From assembly GCF_020360975.1 (NCBI RefSeq), contig NW_025408699.1:1-64000 (forward strand): a stretch of 64,000 nucleotides of DNA, read 5' to 3'. The translations under genes were made by a program, and so were the position numbers. This DNA is from Hirsutella rhossiliensis. Its lineage: Eukaryota; Ascomycota; Sordariomycetes; Hypocreales; Ophiocordycipitaceae. Shown in pieces: positions 21,601 to 34,145 of this stretch. The notes under the pieces are model-generated. The model searched no databases, was not told where the DNA came from, and worked only from the letters and a program-made list of their open reading frames with translations. Every line of letters starts with the position of its first letter. Position 1 is the stretch's first letter.

Positions 21601-24600
21601 CATCGGCGTATCCAGCTTGGTGGCGTAGTTCGTGATGTAGTACACCATGGCCAGGCCCTTGGTCTTGGTCAAGATCATCGAGACGTCGTGGTTGTGGCGA
21701 AGGCCGACCGCCAACGACTTGTTATACCGGTTGACGAGTGGATGGTTGCGCCGAATCTGAAGCAAGCCATCCTCTGTGAATCCTGTCTGCTCGACGATCT
21801 TCCACGGTGCCTTGAAGCGGCAGGCTGTCCGTCTCTGTTGATCTGCCCCGGTCGATGACCCTTCAAAGAATACTTAAGGCAGGTGTATGTGTGGGAGTGC
21901 ACCTGGCAACAGTATGCGATAAAATTCGATTCGTCTTCAAAAGCCGCAGTGAGAGCCGAGGTGCTGGTCATGACCTCCTCCACGGGATCGATGGGCTTCC
22001 TCTCCTGTCGCACGGCTTTTCCGGCATCTTCATCTAGACACTCATGAAAGACGGAGTCTATATATCGAATCACCTGGGCGCGATATGCTTCTTCCGCGGG
22101 ATTGGCCATGTCGTCTATCAAGTTCGGTAAGCGCATGTTGCCGTCCAGCCAGAGGAGTCCATGCAAGTGGAGGCTGCCTCGCTCATTCGTTTCCACCGTC
22201 GCGTAGTAGTGGCTGATCTTCCCGAAGATCGATTCCCGGCCTGTATTCACATACTTTTCAAAGAATAGGGATATTTCTCGGTGGAAGAAGATGGCCGAGC
22301 TGACCGGATCCATGGTGCTCAGGGCGATCCTGTCGTACTTTTCACGGAGATCGGCCAAAAGCTCCTTCGCAGACTCGTAATCGTGGAGCCTATGAATGGC
22401 AAGCTTCATCTTTACCGGGTTATTAATGTCGTTGGGACTGATGGTAATCCAGATTGCAGGCATACCGGCGCGGATGTCTAGAGCTTGTATCTTCCTCCGC
22501 ATAAGTAAACGGGATTCGTTCGAGAGCGGCTGTGCATGGCCAAAGATCGACAGCTCGCGAAGCAAGAGCGATATGTCGGGGTCCGACGTAGTCCTCGTCT
22601 CCCGCATCTCCACTTCGGCCCTCTTCAGTCGGTCCTCGGTCAAGTTTGCATAGGCCTGCTCAAGTCTGTGGAAGGAATCTTTAGCGACACGGACCATGCT
22701 GATGCGGCGGTTGGTGGAGCGAAGGAGGGTGTTGAATACTAAGAAACAAAACACAGGATGGGTGGCGAATCGGCCTCCATGCCGTTGCAATACGTATCTG
22801 GTCCAGTATTGAAGAGAGTGATTCGGACGACGGTCGGCAGCGTCGCTTTGTCGGCTACGACTCGAGTCGCCCTTCGATTTCGGCCGCCCTTCCCACGGAA
22901 AAGCTTGGGAAATGTTCGAGGAAGAAATCTTCGTGCAGGTTGTCTGCAAAGTCCGCACCACGTTCTACTCGGACAAACGGCTGATCTCCGTAGTTTGGAC
23001 CTGCATAACGCATGGTATAGAGCGGCCACGTGGATCCGGATTGGCGTTGGCCATGCCGCCACAAACGACAGCTTATCGGTATCCGCAAAGGCAGCCGGTC
23101 CATCAAGAGGAACATGGCGGATGCAGACGTCTCACATATGGTTTCAACTTCCTGGCCGATGGCAGCCGAGTCGGGGACAAGAGTCGCCAGCTCACCAGGA
23201 GAGGTCGAGTCTGCTCAGTCGATAGAGTACAGTCCAAGTCGCGAGACTCGTCGACGAAGGTGCCATCGATCGAGCTCACAAGTTCATCGATGCTTCTGAA
23301 ACTGTTTTCCTCCAAGCCTCGATCAGTGTCCGGGACTATGTGGTCAGTTTGAGTCCTCTCAACGGTCGACGGTTCCTCCCTGCATGCGGTCCATGATGAC
23401 GGTCGGAACAGTGGAGCCGTCGGCATACCGCCAGCCATCCATCTCTGCCTGGTCGATTGCGATATTCTCGTAAAGTGGGTTGTTCCTTTGCAGCCATGCC
23501 AGGGCGGCCGCCACTCGAGATTTGCGCACCTGAAGCAGGTGTCTGACGTCTGCGGAGCCAGGCTTAGCCGAACCGCTCCAAGAGACGTGGATATTCTCAA
23601 TGGTCTGCAGCAAGGGATGGGGAAGAACGGTGGTAACAAGATCGTCCACCTTGTTCGGAAAGACGACGATATGTCCTTTCACGTGCTTGCGGTAGCTGAT
23701 TCCGGAACGGGTCTTGTTGTCGACCGTGAACTTGGTGATATAGCCAAAGGGCGCATGCAGGGCAATGAGTCTCTCCTCAACGGGAGAGAGGTCATCAAGC
23801 TCGCCAGGGTACCGATGTTCGCAACCGATGGCCATATTGTTGACCGAGCAGGCTTTGGGCAGCCGTCCACCGTCGAAGCTGGCGCGACACTCGCGGCATA
23901 CGTCAACTCCCGCGCGCTCGTGCGGCGGAAGGCAAGCGCCACACTTCTGGATGGTCCTGGTCGCCTGCAGCAGGGAGGGCGACAATCGACCCCTCCACTG
24001 CATGGTTGAGAGCTCGCAAGGTGGGGTCTTTCTATAGCAGAAGACGCAGTGAGAAATGGGCAACGTCCTCTCGTCCGTAAACGCCTGGTAGAACGATCTA
24101 GGAGCTGCTACCTGAAGGGCACGTGGAACTTCGTTGCACCAGGATCTTGTTGACGATGCCTGCTCTTTAGAGCGGAAACGGGCGTCATGGTGATGTAGCG
24201 CAGACTCGACAGAGTCTCGCTGGAGTTGGACGGTTTCTTGCGTAGGCCCGGGCCTCGTGGGAAGCGCCCCGTCCGTGTGGGCGATGAAGGGCGAAGCGGT
24301 TGTTCCGCCCTGGATCGACTCGGTGATGGAGAGGCCGGCGTCTGCGTGTGTCTTTTGGAGGAGCGCGTTGGCTGCGTGGGGGTGGAGTGGAGGTGTCTCC
24401 TCTTCTCTGTGTCGTTTCGGCGATGGAGCGGCCGGCGGCTGCGCGTGTCTTTGGAGGAGCGCCTTAGCCGCGTGGGAGGTGGAGTGGAGGTGATAGCCCT
24501 CTCAGGTCGTCTCGGTGATGCAGTCGCTGGCAGCTGCGTTTGTCTTCTAGGGAGTGTTTTGGCTGCGTTGGAGGTGGAGTGGAGGCGCTTGCTCTTCTCG

Positions 24601-24854
24601 GGGTCGTCTCGGGGATGGGTTGTTCGGCTGTTGCGTGTGCGGTATATTGGAATTGAGCTTCACGGCGGCGGGATCGTTCTTCGGCGCGCTGGCGGTCCAT
24701 ATCGTGCAAGACGCGGAGGATCTCGTCGTGGGAACCCTGATAAGCGGTGAAGGTCGTTGATAGGAACGGCGCTGCTGGGATCTCTGCGATTCAAGATCAC
24801 CCAAAGTGCGGCGAACCTCCTCGGCGAGACCGTGACGGGGTGTTCTCGTGGCAT
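18618..24854 (-). pseudogene. RepHel of Helitron copy C, frameshifted
   Basis: The start ATG (MPREHPVTVSP) is at 24854 and the stop at 18618. Motifs seen: CVFCYRK and CRECRAS cysteine pairs (about 23850-24060); DUF6570-like block (23580-23850); a long open stretch 21675-22961 with the HUH motif (His codons 22161-22169) and the tyrosine region about 21630-21650; Walker A about 20050-20080; Walker B about 19835; GDFYQFAP about 19715; DYKAQGKTF about 18875. The region after 24240 toward the start is a Pro-rich, low-complexity leader with repeats and does not align cleanly. It is frameshifted in at least five places. Confidence 0.85.
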
Positions 24855-25069
24855 GGTGCACGGTGATGGCTGTGAACAATCGGTACGAGAAAGGAGAGTT
24901 GGCCCCGGAGAGTGGGACCGGGGCGGGAGCGGACGGAACGGGCAGCAGGAACAGGAAGGTTGGTGGGAAAAAGAACAGGTGGCGGTGAAGAGTGGCTGGT
25001 GGGCACGGAGCGGCATGCGGTCCGTGCGTAGGGGGTAGAGGATGTGGAGGTGTGGCGAAGGACGCGGAA
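24855..25069. promoter_or_regulatory. 5' leader of copy C
   Basis: GC-rich leader between the RepHel start and the terminal repeats. Its outer part (24978-25094) is nearly the same as 17486-17600 of copy B, showing that 5' ends are shared between lineages. No other site is visible. Confidence 0.4.
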
Positions 25070-25150
25070 GGAAGAACCTTTCGTTCCTCAAGGCAAAGGC
25101 AAAGGAAGAACCTTTCGTTCCTCAAGGAAGAACCTTTCGTTCCTCAAGGC
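25070..25150. repeat. three copies of the 5' terminal motif of copy C
   Basis: GGAAGAACCTTTCGTTCCTC followed by AAGG occurs at 25070-25093, 25104-25127 and 25126-25149, the last two overlapping by two bases. On the minus strand each is a potential 5' end of the element. The outermost one defines the terminus at 25150. Confidence 0.85.
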
Positions 25151-25373
25151 ATATCCTCCTCTTCTCGACGATTTGAGGGCATCGTGACCCGCTGTGAAGT
25201 CCACTGTGTAGCTGGCTGCGTGGCCTGATAACAGTGGATCGTGCCCTGCGTCTCGCCAGCAAGCTCGTCATCAGAGTCATCAGCAGCAGCGGCGCGCTGA
25301 TACGCCCGTGGCATCTCTGTGCCCGGCTCGTACGAGTCGCCGTGTGTATGAAGGTATTCCAACGCCTGCCTCG
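25151..25373. other. flank of MULE, no gene assigned
   Basis: Sequence between the 5' end of copy C and the end of the MULE reading frame. A minus-strand frame continues here with low-complexity sequence. No terminal inverted repeat of the MULE was found on either side, so its ends are missing or too diverged. Confidence 0.35.
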
Positions 25374-26873
25374 TCATATTAGCGCCGCTGGCAGTGGTGT
25401 TGACAGCGACAGCCTTGCCCTGCGTGTGTTGCGTGTAGAATTTGTGCCCGTCAGCGCTGCCGGCGCTGTTGACGGCGGCGGCCTTGTGGCCTCAGCTCGC
25501 TCGATGCCCTCAACGACCTCAAATTCCGACTGGTCGCGACGTGTGCTTTTTTGAAGGTTCAACGAGCCCTGTGGCCGGCCTTTGCCGCGTATAGGGAGCG
25601 GATCTTGTGGGTCGTCGTCAGGCTCATGCCCTGAGGCTTTTCGCGATGCCAGAACACGTCAACTTCATTCATTTCGAACGGAACGGCGGCGACAGCAGCA
25701 GTATTTTTGAGCCGTTTGAAGATATCGTGACGGCACGGCAAACCAAGGCTGCTCTTAAAGCTACAATAAAAGTAGGTATCACAGCAGCCCAGCGGCGGAT
25801 TTGCCCGATCATTAGTAGCCACGTCAAGCGGCACAGCGCGATATTCAACCCCTATTTTCTGAAGGGCCCAGGCAGAGAGGTTCGGTCGGATTTTTGCGAA
25901 GACCGGCTTGAGAGTAGACGTTGATACCTTATATATCGCAATTTGCTGCAAATTGAGTATTTCGTCTGACTGGGAACGCCAAAAGGCCCGAAGACGCTGG
26001 AAAACAGAGGTCAAGTCGCCCATCGAGGACCATAGGAACCGCTTCATCGTAGAATGCATGCCCTCTATAATAGAGGTTGTTGTATGCCCGAGGTGCCGGT
26101 GCCGGTCAACGAAGCACATCACGAACTTCTCCTTCCAGGGTCGAGCCACGTATTGATAGCGTAATCCACGGCGGCCTGCGGATGGCCGGCTGCTTCGAAC
26201 GCAGGGACCAGTGTGTTATAGATAGCCTCATTAGGGGCGTTAACGATGCCTGCCCACTCTTTGAGGAAGGCTGTGAACGTAGGGGCTCGGATTGCGCGAT
26301 CTCCTTCCTTTGTTGCAGCAGGGAAGTGCTTTTTGCACTTGGTAAGAACGTTTTCGTTGATATGCCAGCGGCAGAGCAGGTGAACTACGTGGTGTAATTC
26401 TGGGAAAGCAACAACTGCATTCATTAGGGCAAGCTCACGATCTGTGACCATGATCCGCGGCGCCGGAATGCCCTCTTCGGCTGCCAATTGGAGTAGGCAT
26501 TGCAGAGCCCAGCGGTATTGTGATTCGGCCTCCCCGTTGAGGAAGTGGAGTGTAATATCGCGGGCACAGGAGGGTGGTTGTGGTCTGTACAGGACGGCGA
26601 TGGCTTGAAACCAGGCGCCCTCGCTGCTCCTCTTAATAATAAGGCGGAAGCCGCAGTCGCATTTGTATGTGGCCTGGTTCGCCCGGCGTTTTGATCTATG
26701 GGCGCTGGGGTCAGTAGAATCGCGATGCCCGCCAGCCCGCGAGCAGGTCATGTAGGCGTCGTTATCCCTCCCGATCGTACAATCAGGGCGTGGCCTTGTG
26801 CCTTGGCGACTGTATGACAGGCATCTTGGGCGGCCTTCTTTGAATCGAATTCGCGGTGGTACGGATAATCCAT
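25374..26873 (-). pseudogene. FAR1/MULE transposase relic with internal deletion
   Basis: Begins MDYPYHREFDSKKAAQ at 26873, a FAR1-like N-terminal DNA-binding domain. After a frameshift near 26790 it continues TCSRAGGHRDS and YKCDCGFRLI. It then jumps at about 26565 from SCARD to ITLHFLNGEAE, the FLNGEAE block of the MULE core. VTDRELALMNA holds the second catalytic Asp and LLCRWHINENV follows. Another frameshift occurs near 26140, then the SWIM zinc finger (CSFKSSLGLPCRHDIF) about 25690-25760 and a variable tail. The block that normally holds the first catalytic Asp is absent, so the enzyme is dead. It sits exactly between the two divergent Helitron arrays. Confidence 0.8.
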
Positions 26874-26933
26874 TGCGGCGGCGGCGGTAAGTAGTAGGTG
26901 TGGAGAGATATCGCGAAAAGCTTCACTTCTAAT

Positions 26934-29900
26934 GCCTTGAGGAACGAAAGGCTCTTCCTTCCGCCCCTTCCGTAAACACGGACCGCATGGTGCCCCGTGC
27001 GCTCCCCAGCCACTCTTCACTGCCACCTACTTCCGGCCAAACAGAGCCACTGCTTCCTGCTGCCCGCTCCGGCCCCTCTCCCCGGGCCGCCTGACCGCTC
27101 CGGCCATGCTCCGGCCGGTCGGCGGCTCGCCCCTCACTTCGTGACCGCCATTCTTCTACCAACCAGCGGGACCAAGGGTCTTGACCCTGACCTACGCACT
27201 CCGTGAGCCCTCTGATCTTCCAACGCCGGATTCTTGCTGGGCGCCATAGCAGATCATTCCCTCCCACTTCGTCCCAGCTCTCGTTCGCAGCACCATGCCG
27301 CGAGAACACCCAGCCACTGTCGCACCCGAAGAGGTTCACCGCACCTGAGGATCTTGAATCGCAGGCGTCCTATCGGCGCCGGTCCTTACAACGCCCTTCA
27401 CCGCTTGCCAGAGTCCCCACGATGAGATCCTCCGTGTCTTGCGAGATATGGACCGCCAGCGCGCCGAAGACCGAACCCGCCGCCGTGAAGCTCAATCCCG
27501 ATTTGCTGCACAGACGCCGCCGCCCGCCACTCCATCACCGAAACGACCTAGACAAGAGCAAGCGCCTCTCACTCCGCCGCCGACGCAGCCAAGGCGCTCC
27601 CCAAAGACCCCGGCCGATGCGAGAAACCGTTCAACTTCAACGAGACTCTGTCGAATCCATACTGCATCACTACAACGCCACTTTCCGCGTCAAGGAGCAG
27701 GCATCATCGACAAGATCCTGGTGCAACGAAGTTCCGGTTGCCCTCCAGGTAGAGGCTGCTAAATCTTTCTACCAAGCGTTTACCGAGGAACGGACGTTGC
27801 CGGTTTCCCACTGCGTCTTCTGCTATAGGAAGACACCGCCTTGCGAACTCGCCACCATACAGTGGAGGGATCGCTTGTCGCCCTCCATGCTGCAGGCGAC
27901 CAAGACTGTCCAAGAGTGTGGCGCGTGCCTTCCGTCACACGAGGGCGCCAGAGTTGACGTGTGCCGCGAGTGTCGCGCCGGCTTCGACAGTGGACGGCTG
28001 CCCAAAGCCTGCTCGGTCAACAACATGGCCATCGGTTGCGAACATCGGTACCCCGAAGAGCTTGATGACCTCTCCCCCGTTGAAGAGAGACTCATTGCCC
28101 TGCATGCACCTTTTGGCTATATCACCAAGTTCACGGTCGACAACAAGACCCGTTCGGGAATCAGCTACCGCAAGCACGTGAAAGGACACATCGTCGTCTT
28201 CCCGAACAAAGTGGATGATCTTGTGGCCACGGTTCTTCCTCATCCCTTACTGCAGGCCATTGAGAACATCCACGTCTCTTGGAGCGGTTCGGCAAGCCTG
28301 GCTCCGCAGACGTCAGACACCTGCTTCAAGTGCGCAAATCTCGAGTGGCAGCTGCCCTGGCATGGCTGCAAAGGAACAACCCGCTCTACGAGGATATCGC
28401 AATTAACCAAGCAGAGATAGATGGCTGGCAGTATGCCGACGGCTCCACTGTTCCGACCGTCATCATGGACCGCATGCGAAGGAGGAACCGTCGACCGTTG
28501 AGAAGACACAAACGGACCACATAGTCCCGGACACTGATCGAGGCTTGGAGGAAAACAGCTTCAGAAGCATCGATGAACTGGTGAACTCGATCAACCCCAC
28601 TTTTGCGGCTGAATCCTGCGATTTAGATCGTACTCTGTCCCCCGAGCAGACTCAACCATCCCCTGGTGAGCCGGCGACTCTTGTCCCCGACTCGGCTGCC
28701 ATCGGCCTGGAAGTTGACGCCGTCTGTGAGATGTCTGCTTCCGGCATGTTTCCTCTCAATGGACCGGCTGCCTTCGCCGAGACCGATAAACTGTCGTTTC
28801 TGGCCGACATCGTCAACGCCAATCCGGATCGACATGGCAACTCTGTGCCGTGCGTTATGCAGGTCCAAACTGCGGGAGACCAGCCGTTTGTCCGAGTAGA
28901 GCGTGGTGCGGATTTTGCAGACAACTTGCACGAAGATTTCTTCCTCGAACATTTCCGAAGCTTTTTCCGTGGGGAAGGGTGGCCCGAAATCAAAGGGCGA
29001 CTCGAGTCACAGCCGACAAAGCGTTGTTGCCGACCGTCGTCCGAATCACTCGCTTAATTACTGGGCCAGATACGTATTGCAACGGCACGGAGGCCGATTT
29101 GCCACCCATCCTGTCTTTTGTTTCTTAGTATTCAACACCCTCCTTCGCTCCTCCAACCGCCGCATCAGCATGGTTCGTGTCGCTAAAGATTCCTTCCACA
29201 GGCTCGAGCAAGCGTATGCGAACTTGAACGAGGACCGACTGAAGAGAGCCGAGGCGGAGATGCGGGAGGCAAGGACCACGTCGGACCCTGACATATCGGT
29301 CTTGCTTCGCGAGCTGTCGATTTTGGCCACACAGCCGCTCTCGAACGAATCCCGTTTGCTTATGCGGAGGAAGATACAAGCTGTTAACATTTGGGCCGGT
29401 ATGCCTGCAGTTTGGATTACCATCAGTCCCAACGACATTAATAATCCGATAAAGATGAAACTTGCCATTCATAGGCTGCACGATTATGACTCTGCAATGG
29501 AGCTTTTAGCCGATCTCCGTGAAAGGTACGACAGAATCGCCCTCAGCACCATGGATCCGGTTAGCTCGGCCATCTTCTTCCACCGAGAAATATCCTTATT
29601 CTTTGACAAGTACGTGAACACGGGCCAGGAATCGATCTTTGGAAAGATTAGCCACTACTACGCCACGGTGGAAACGAACGAGCGAGGCAGCCTCCACTTG
29701 CATGGACTCCTCTGGCTGGACGGCAACATGCGGTTACCGAACCTGGTAGACGATATGGCCAATCCTGCGGAAGAAGGATACCGTGCCCAGGTGACCCGGT
29801 ACGTAGACTCTGTCTTTCACGAGTGTTTAGATGAAGATGCTGGAAAACCCTGCGACAACAGAGGAAGCCCATCCATCCCGTGGAGGAGGTCATGACCAGC

Positions 29901-32900
29901 ACCTCGGCTCTCACTGCGGCCTTCGAAGACGAATCCAACTTCATCGCGTACTGTTGCCAAGTGCACTCCCACACGTACACCTGCCTCAAGTATTCTCTGA
30001 AGGGGATCGTTGAACAGGGTGCAGATCCACAGAGACGGACGGCCTGCCGCTTCAAAGCACCGTGGAAGATCGTCGACGAGACAGGGTTCACAGAGGACGG
30101 CTTGCTTCAGATCCGGCGCAACCATCCACTCGTCAATCGGTATAACAAGTCATTGGCGGTCGGCCTTCGTCATAACCATGACGTCTCGATGATCTTGACC
30201 AAAACCAAGGGCCTGGCCATGGTGTACTACATCACGAACTACGCCACCAAACTGGATACGCCGATGTGGAAACGCATTGCTCTTGCCGCCGAGGTTGCCC
30301 GCCAACTTCGCGAAGCCGGTCGTCCGACGTCTCGCGCACCAGATCCCACCCTGCCCGACGACAGGCAGCAGGCCGTATTGAATGAAAGCCGTCAATTCCT
30401 GATGAGAACGGCAAATCGGATCTTCTCCGAGCGACAACTCTCGGCCGTAGAGGTCTGTTACCATCTCCTTGGATATGACACCGACTTTACCAACGTGCCG
30501 CATTGGTCTTTCCTGAACCTGACGGCGCTCTATTGGGCAATCTTTCGGCTATGGGCATCTCCGCCATCAGGCCGGCGAGCTGACGGACGCTGAACAGCCC
30601 CGGAGACAATCCGTCTGAGGCAAGGAGGGCGAACCCTTTATACCTGGACGCGTACGCGTACCGGGGCCATGTTCTACGAGACCTATGCCTGTACGACTAT
30701 ATGTCAATGATTCATTTGATGCGTCGAAAAGTCGGAGTGAAGACGACTCACATTTTCTCGATGGGCAGGATTCCGACTGTGACGGCTGGATGCAAAAGCT
30801 TCGACGGCCAGACCAGTACGCCGTCCCGATCTTCCAAGGATACATCAGCGACGACCATGAGGACGATCACCCAGTGTATATTAAGCGGTACGCTCTAACC
30901 CCCCAGCAACATTTTGGCCCCGTCTGACAGCCTGTGCAGAAATTCGGTCCTACATTTGGCGTTATTCGTCCCTTGGGAAAACTTCGTTTCTGAAAGCCAA
31001 GGCGATATAACCGACATATGGACGAGGCATCGAGCGGGCCTTTGTCCCCGCCTCCGTTTCCATGTCTCCAACATTTGTCTTTTGAGAAAGTCTGCCGAAG
31101 ACGCGCGTAAAGACACGAAGCTCTGGGCCAGTCGATCGGAGGTGACGACACAATTGACGTTGAGTACCCACTGGACGACGGCCACTACGAGGATGAGCCT
31201 CCAGCGATGGCTCAACATCAGGCTTACACAGCTCTACTCCAGATTTTGCGGAATTCCGTGCAAAATACTGACGCCACAAAGGACTCCTCGTCCTCTTGGA
31301 TCTAATACGCGACGTGTAAGGGAACCTCGCTGGAGGACAACCTTTTGTCCAACGTCAGGAGGATCTGTACCTCAATATACCCCACGACCAAGGCGACACC
31401 TTGTGCCAATTCCCAATATTATCTCGAGATGATGTCCAAGCAGCAGCCAAGGCCCAAGACCTGTTGCATCTTCGAATGCTGGACGACATCGAGGGTGGTT
31501 CTCAGGGCACCGTACTATCCACGAATGGCGCCGACATCGACGATACCCTAGCTCGCTACGGCGATATGGACACCGCCGCTGCGCTCACAGGCAGTGACCT
31601 CAATGAACAAGGCCCTCGAATGCTCGTTGACGTCACTCCGGCGACTAGCTTCGCGGAGATGGGGCACACCACCGCAGCCACCTTCACACTGAACTATCTA
31701 CAGACCATGGCCCTTCAACTCGTTTGCGCATTTCTGACAGGTATACGGCTAATCCGGACTCAGCTGGCCAACATCTCCAGTATACCGGCGGGCCGGGTGG
31801 CACGGGAAAGTCGAGGATCATCGATGCCCTGAAGGACGTGTTCGCGGCGAGAAACCAGCCACATCTTCTGCAGATAACCGGCACATCGGGCAGTTCGGCG
31901 GCCCAGATTGGCGGCACGACGATCCACTCGGCCTGTGGGTTAGATTCCCATCGCGATCCAAACAAACCGCCTCCCCCTTCTCGGAGGCGAAGAAATGGAT
32001 CTGGAAACAGAAGCTGGTACTCGTGATTGACGAGGTCAGTATGCTTGGGGGGGCCACTCTGCACAACGTCAGTCGTCATCTCCAGGCACTCCGTGACTGT
32101 CCGGACGAGCCATTTGGTGGGATGCCTGTAGTTCTGCTGATGGGAGACTTCTACCAGTTCGCCCCTGTGCGGGAAACAAGCCTCCTGATCAATAGACCGC
32201 CGGACGGAACCCAGGCACCTCTGCGACAAGCGACCGTCTCTCACCATAGCGGCTGTAGATTGTGGCATCTGTTCAAAACCGTTGTGCTCCTCGAAGACCA
32301 GGTCCGCACGCGACGATCCCCAACTCGGCGCACTCCTGGATCGAGTTCGTGACGGGCGGCAGACACGGCAAGACCTCGACTTGCTCAACGCCAACATTGT
32401 AGGACGCTCCCAAATCACCTTCGACAATGGTTTGCGTGCTATAACGCCGCTGAACCGCACCCGCTGGGCCCTCAACATGGAAGCTGTCGTAGGCTGGGCG
32501 CGCTTCAACAAGCAACATATCCGTATCTTTATCTCGACTCACACCTGGCGCAACGGCACGCTTTCTCCAAACATCATAGCACAAACCATTGGACAAGGTG
32601 ATGACTCTGTCTGCAAAGTCCCTGGTGTCTTTTCTACGCCCAAGGTATGCCGGTGGTTGTGAACAAGAACATCTATACTGGCTTGAAAGTTGTCAACGGA
32701 GCCGAGTTTACTGCCGTGGACGTTATACTCGATCCCAATCACCCAGGATACTACTTGGCAGATGACGTGACAATCCACTTCGGGCCACCGCTAGGCATTC
32801 TTCTGCAGTCTCAAGAGACGAAAACGTTGGCGATACCGTCCCTGCCGTTGGGGACCGTGCTCATCCGACCCATGTCACATACGCTCGATTCGACTAACTC

Positions 32901-33375
32901 TCACTTCAAATTCTTGTCAGCAAGATGCACACGACGTGGATTACCCGTGGCACCAGCGTTTGTTCTTACCGATTACAAGGCCCAGGGTAAAACGTTCGTC
33001 GAAGTACTTTTGGAGCTACGTGGAAATCGTGTGACCAATGGGGAACCCTCCAAATGCAATTTTACGAGCCTCTATGTGCAACTGTCCAGGTGCACTACGC
33101 TTCGGGGCATCAAGCTTCTCGGTCCCGTGAGACAGCATGATTTCATTGGCAATGGGCTGGATCAGGCCATAGTTGATGGAATGCAGAGACTTAAGAACTT
33201 GGCCGTAGAAACGAGACGAATGTACGAGAATTAGGTTGCGAAAGATAGGCATACTGACCAAGTTCGGGAACGGGGTCCTTAGCACTGCCGGGCGCGTTGA
33301 TACTTGCCGCCGGCCAACTAATGCTTTAGTCCGTTCCTCAAGGCATTGGCGGACCCTGGAAGGGCCGGTCTCCTG
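26934..33375 (+). mobile_element. Helitron2-like element copy D, complete ends
   Basis: The 5' end GCCTTGAGGAACG at 26934 is preceded by T. The 3' end is ...GGTCTCCTG at 33375, followed by T. The 3' subterminal inverted repeat CGTTCCTCAAGGC (33331-33343) lies about 32 nt inside the terminus, followed by the hairpin. D is the inverted twin of B, with one instead of three 174-bp units at the 5' end. A 12-nt spacer joins it to E. Confidence 0.82.
27295..33234 (+). pseudogene. RepHel of Helitron copy D, frameshifted
   Basis: The start ATG is at 27295 and the stop at 33234. Domain blocks: Pro/Arg-rich leader; CxxC pairs 27810-27985; DUF6570-like block 28000-28290; Rep with HUH His codons at 29695-29703; tyrosine region YYITNYATK near 30225-30250; Walker A GGPGGTGKSR about 31785-31815; Walker B VIDEVSMLG about 32023-32050; GDFYQFAP about 32143-32166; DYKAQGKTF and LYVQLSRCTT about 32970-33100. 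Longest open pieces are 405, 330 and 237 codons. The frame breaks differ from B mostly by one base in homopolymers (for example extra bases near 28602, 28640, 28662 and 28750), so some may not be real. Confidence 0.87.
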
Positions 33376-33387
33376 TCCTGCTGAGGT
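33376..33387. other. 12-nt spacer between copies D and E
   Basis: TCCTGCTGAGGT lies between the 3' end of D and the 5' end of E, the same as the B/A spacer read in reverse. It may be a trace of the original flank (T-bounded filler) at the time the tandem formed. Confidence 0.85.
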
Positions 33388-33545
33388 GCCTTGAGGAACG
33401 AAGAGACGAAAGGATCCTTCTTCCGCCACCTCCGTCAGCTTGGGCCACTTAGCGCCCCGTGCCTTGTGCCTTGAGGAACGAAGAGACGAAAGGATCCTTC
33501 TTCCGCCCCCTCCGTAAGCTCGGGCCACTTAGCGCCCCGTGCGAG

Positions 33546-34145
33546 CTGCGCCAGCCTTCACCGCCACCTTCCACTCGGCTTCATGCCTTTCCCGAGCCAC
33601 ACAACAACTCTCCCTCTTTTTCCGTTCTCGCCTCCACCGCCCGCGTTGACCGCTCCGGCTCCGGCCCCGCCGGCCCCGCTGCCCGGCCCCGCTACCCGGG
33701 CCGGAGCCCTACTTCGACCATGGTCCAGCCCGGCCCCCCGATTGTCCATTTGGATACGGATCCTGTGCTGGGAGACGGTCTACCCCAGAAATCGACGTCA
33801 TGGGGCCCTTGTCGTATGGGCAAGGACGCCATCCACTCCGCCAAGAACCGTACAACACATGATTGGCCCTCCCGTTTTGCGGGATGCTTCTAACCCTAAG
33901 CCCCTCACTTCGTAACCGCCGCCATCCCCTGCGATAGCGGAGCCATGAACCCGACGTCTCCGTCTGCCCATCTATCCTTCACGCAAGCACCTCTGAGCTT
34001 CGGCAGACTACCCCGTCCATGAGCATTCGAAACCTTTGCTGAGTTTCTCGATCACATGTCGTGGTCGCCGTCTTGCTCCCAGGTGCCAGTAATAGACTGT
34101 TTCTTTCCTTCTTCCATGCACTCGTTCGGAACCATCCCCTGCACC
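33546..34145. promoter_or_regulatory. GC-rich 5' leader of copy E
   Basis: Non-coding leader before the RepHel start, matching the reverse complement of 9939-10529. It holds GC-rich runs near 33650-33720 and no recognised promoter element. Confidence 0.35.

Larger units (their letters stand above)
17611..25150 (-). mobile_element. Helitron2-like element copy C with captured host gene
   Basis: The 5' end is at 25150 (GCCTTGAGGAACG, T outside) and the 3' end at 17611 (...GGTCTCCTG). A single base, T on the minus strand, separates it from the 5' end of B. The subterminal inverted repeat and the hairpin near the 3' end are intact (17611-17656). It is about 0.6-1.1 kb longer than B and D because a host-like gene lies between the helicase stop and the 3' end. 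The RepHel differs from A/B by many substitutions, so C is a separate lineage. Confidence 0.8.

Noticed and set aside
24226..24750. 174-codon plus-strand frame opposite the RepHel leader of copy C
   Set aside because: Opposite strand of the Pro/Arg-rich leader, low complexity, no counterpart in other copies.
17483..26933. The whole inverted duplication as a fold-back sequencing artefact
   Set aside because: Not adopted as the main explanation. The arms differ by a 305-bp deletion, repeat unit number, patches of substitutions and different outer flanks. A long-read check is still listed under findings.
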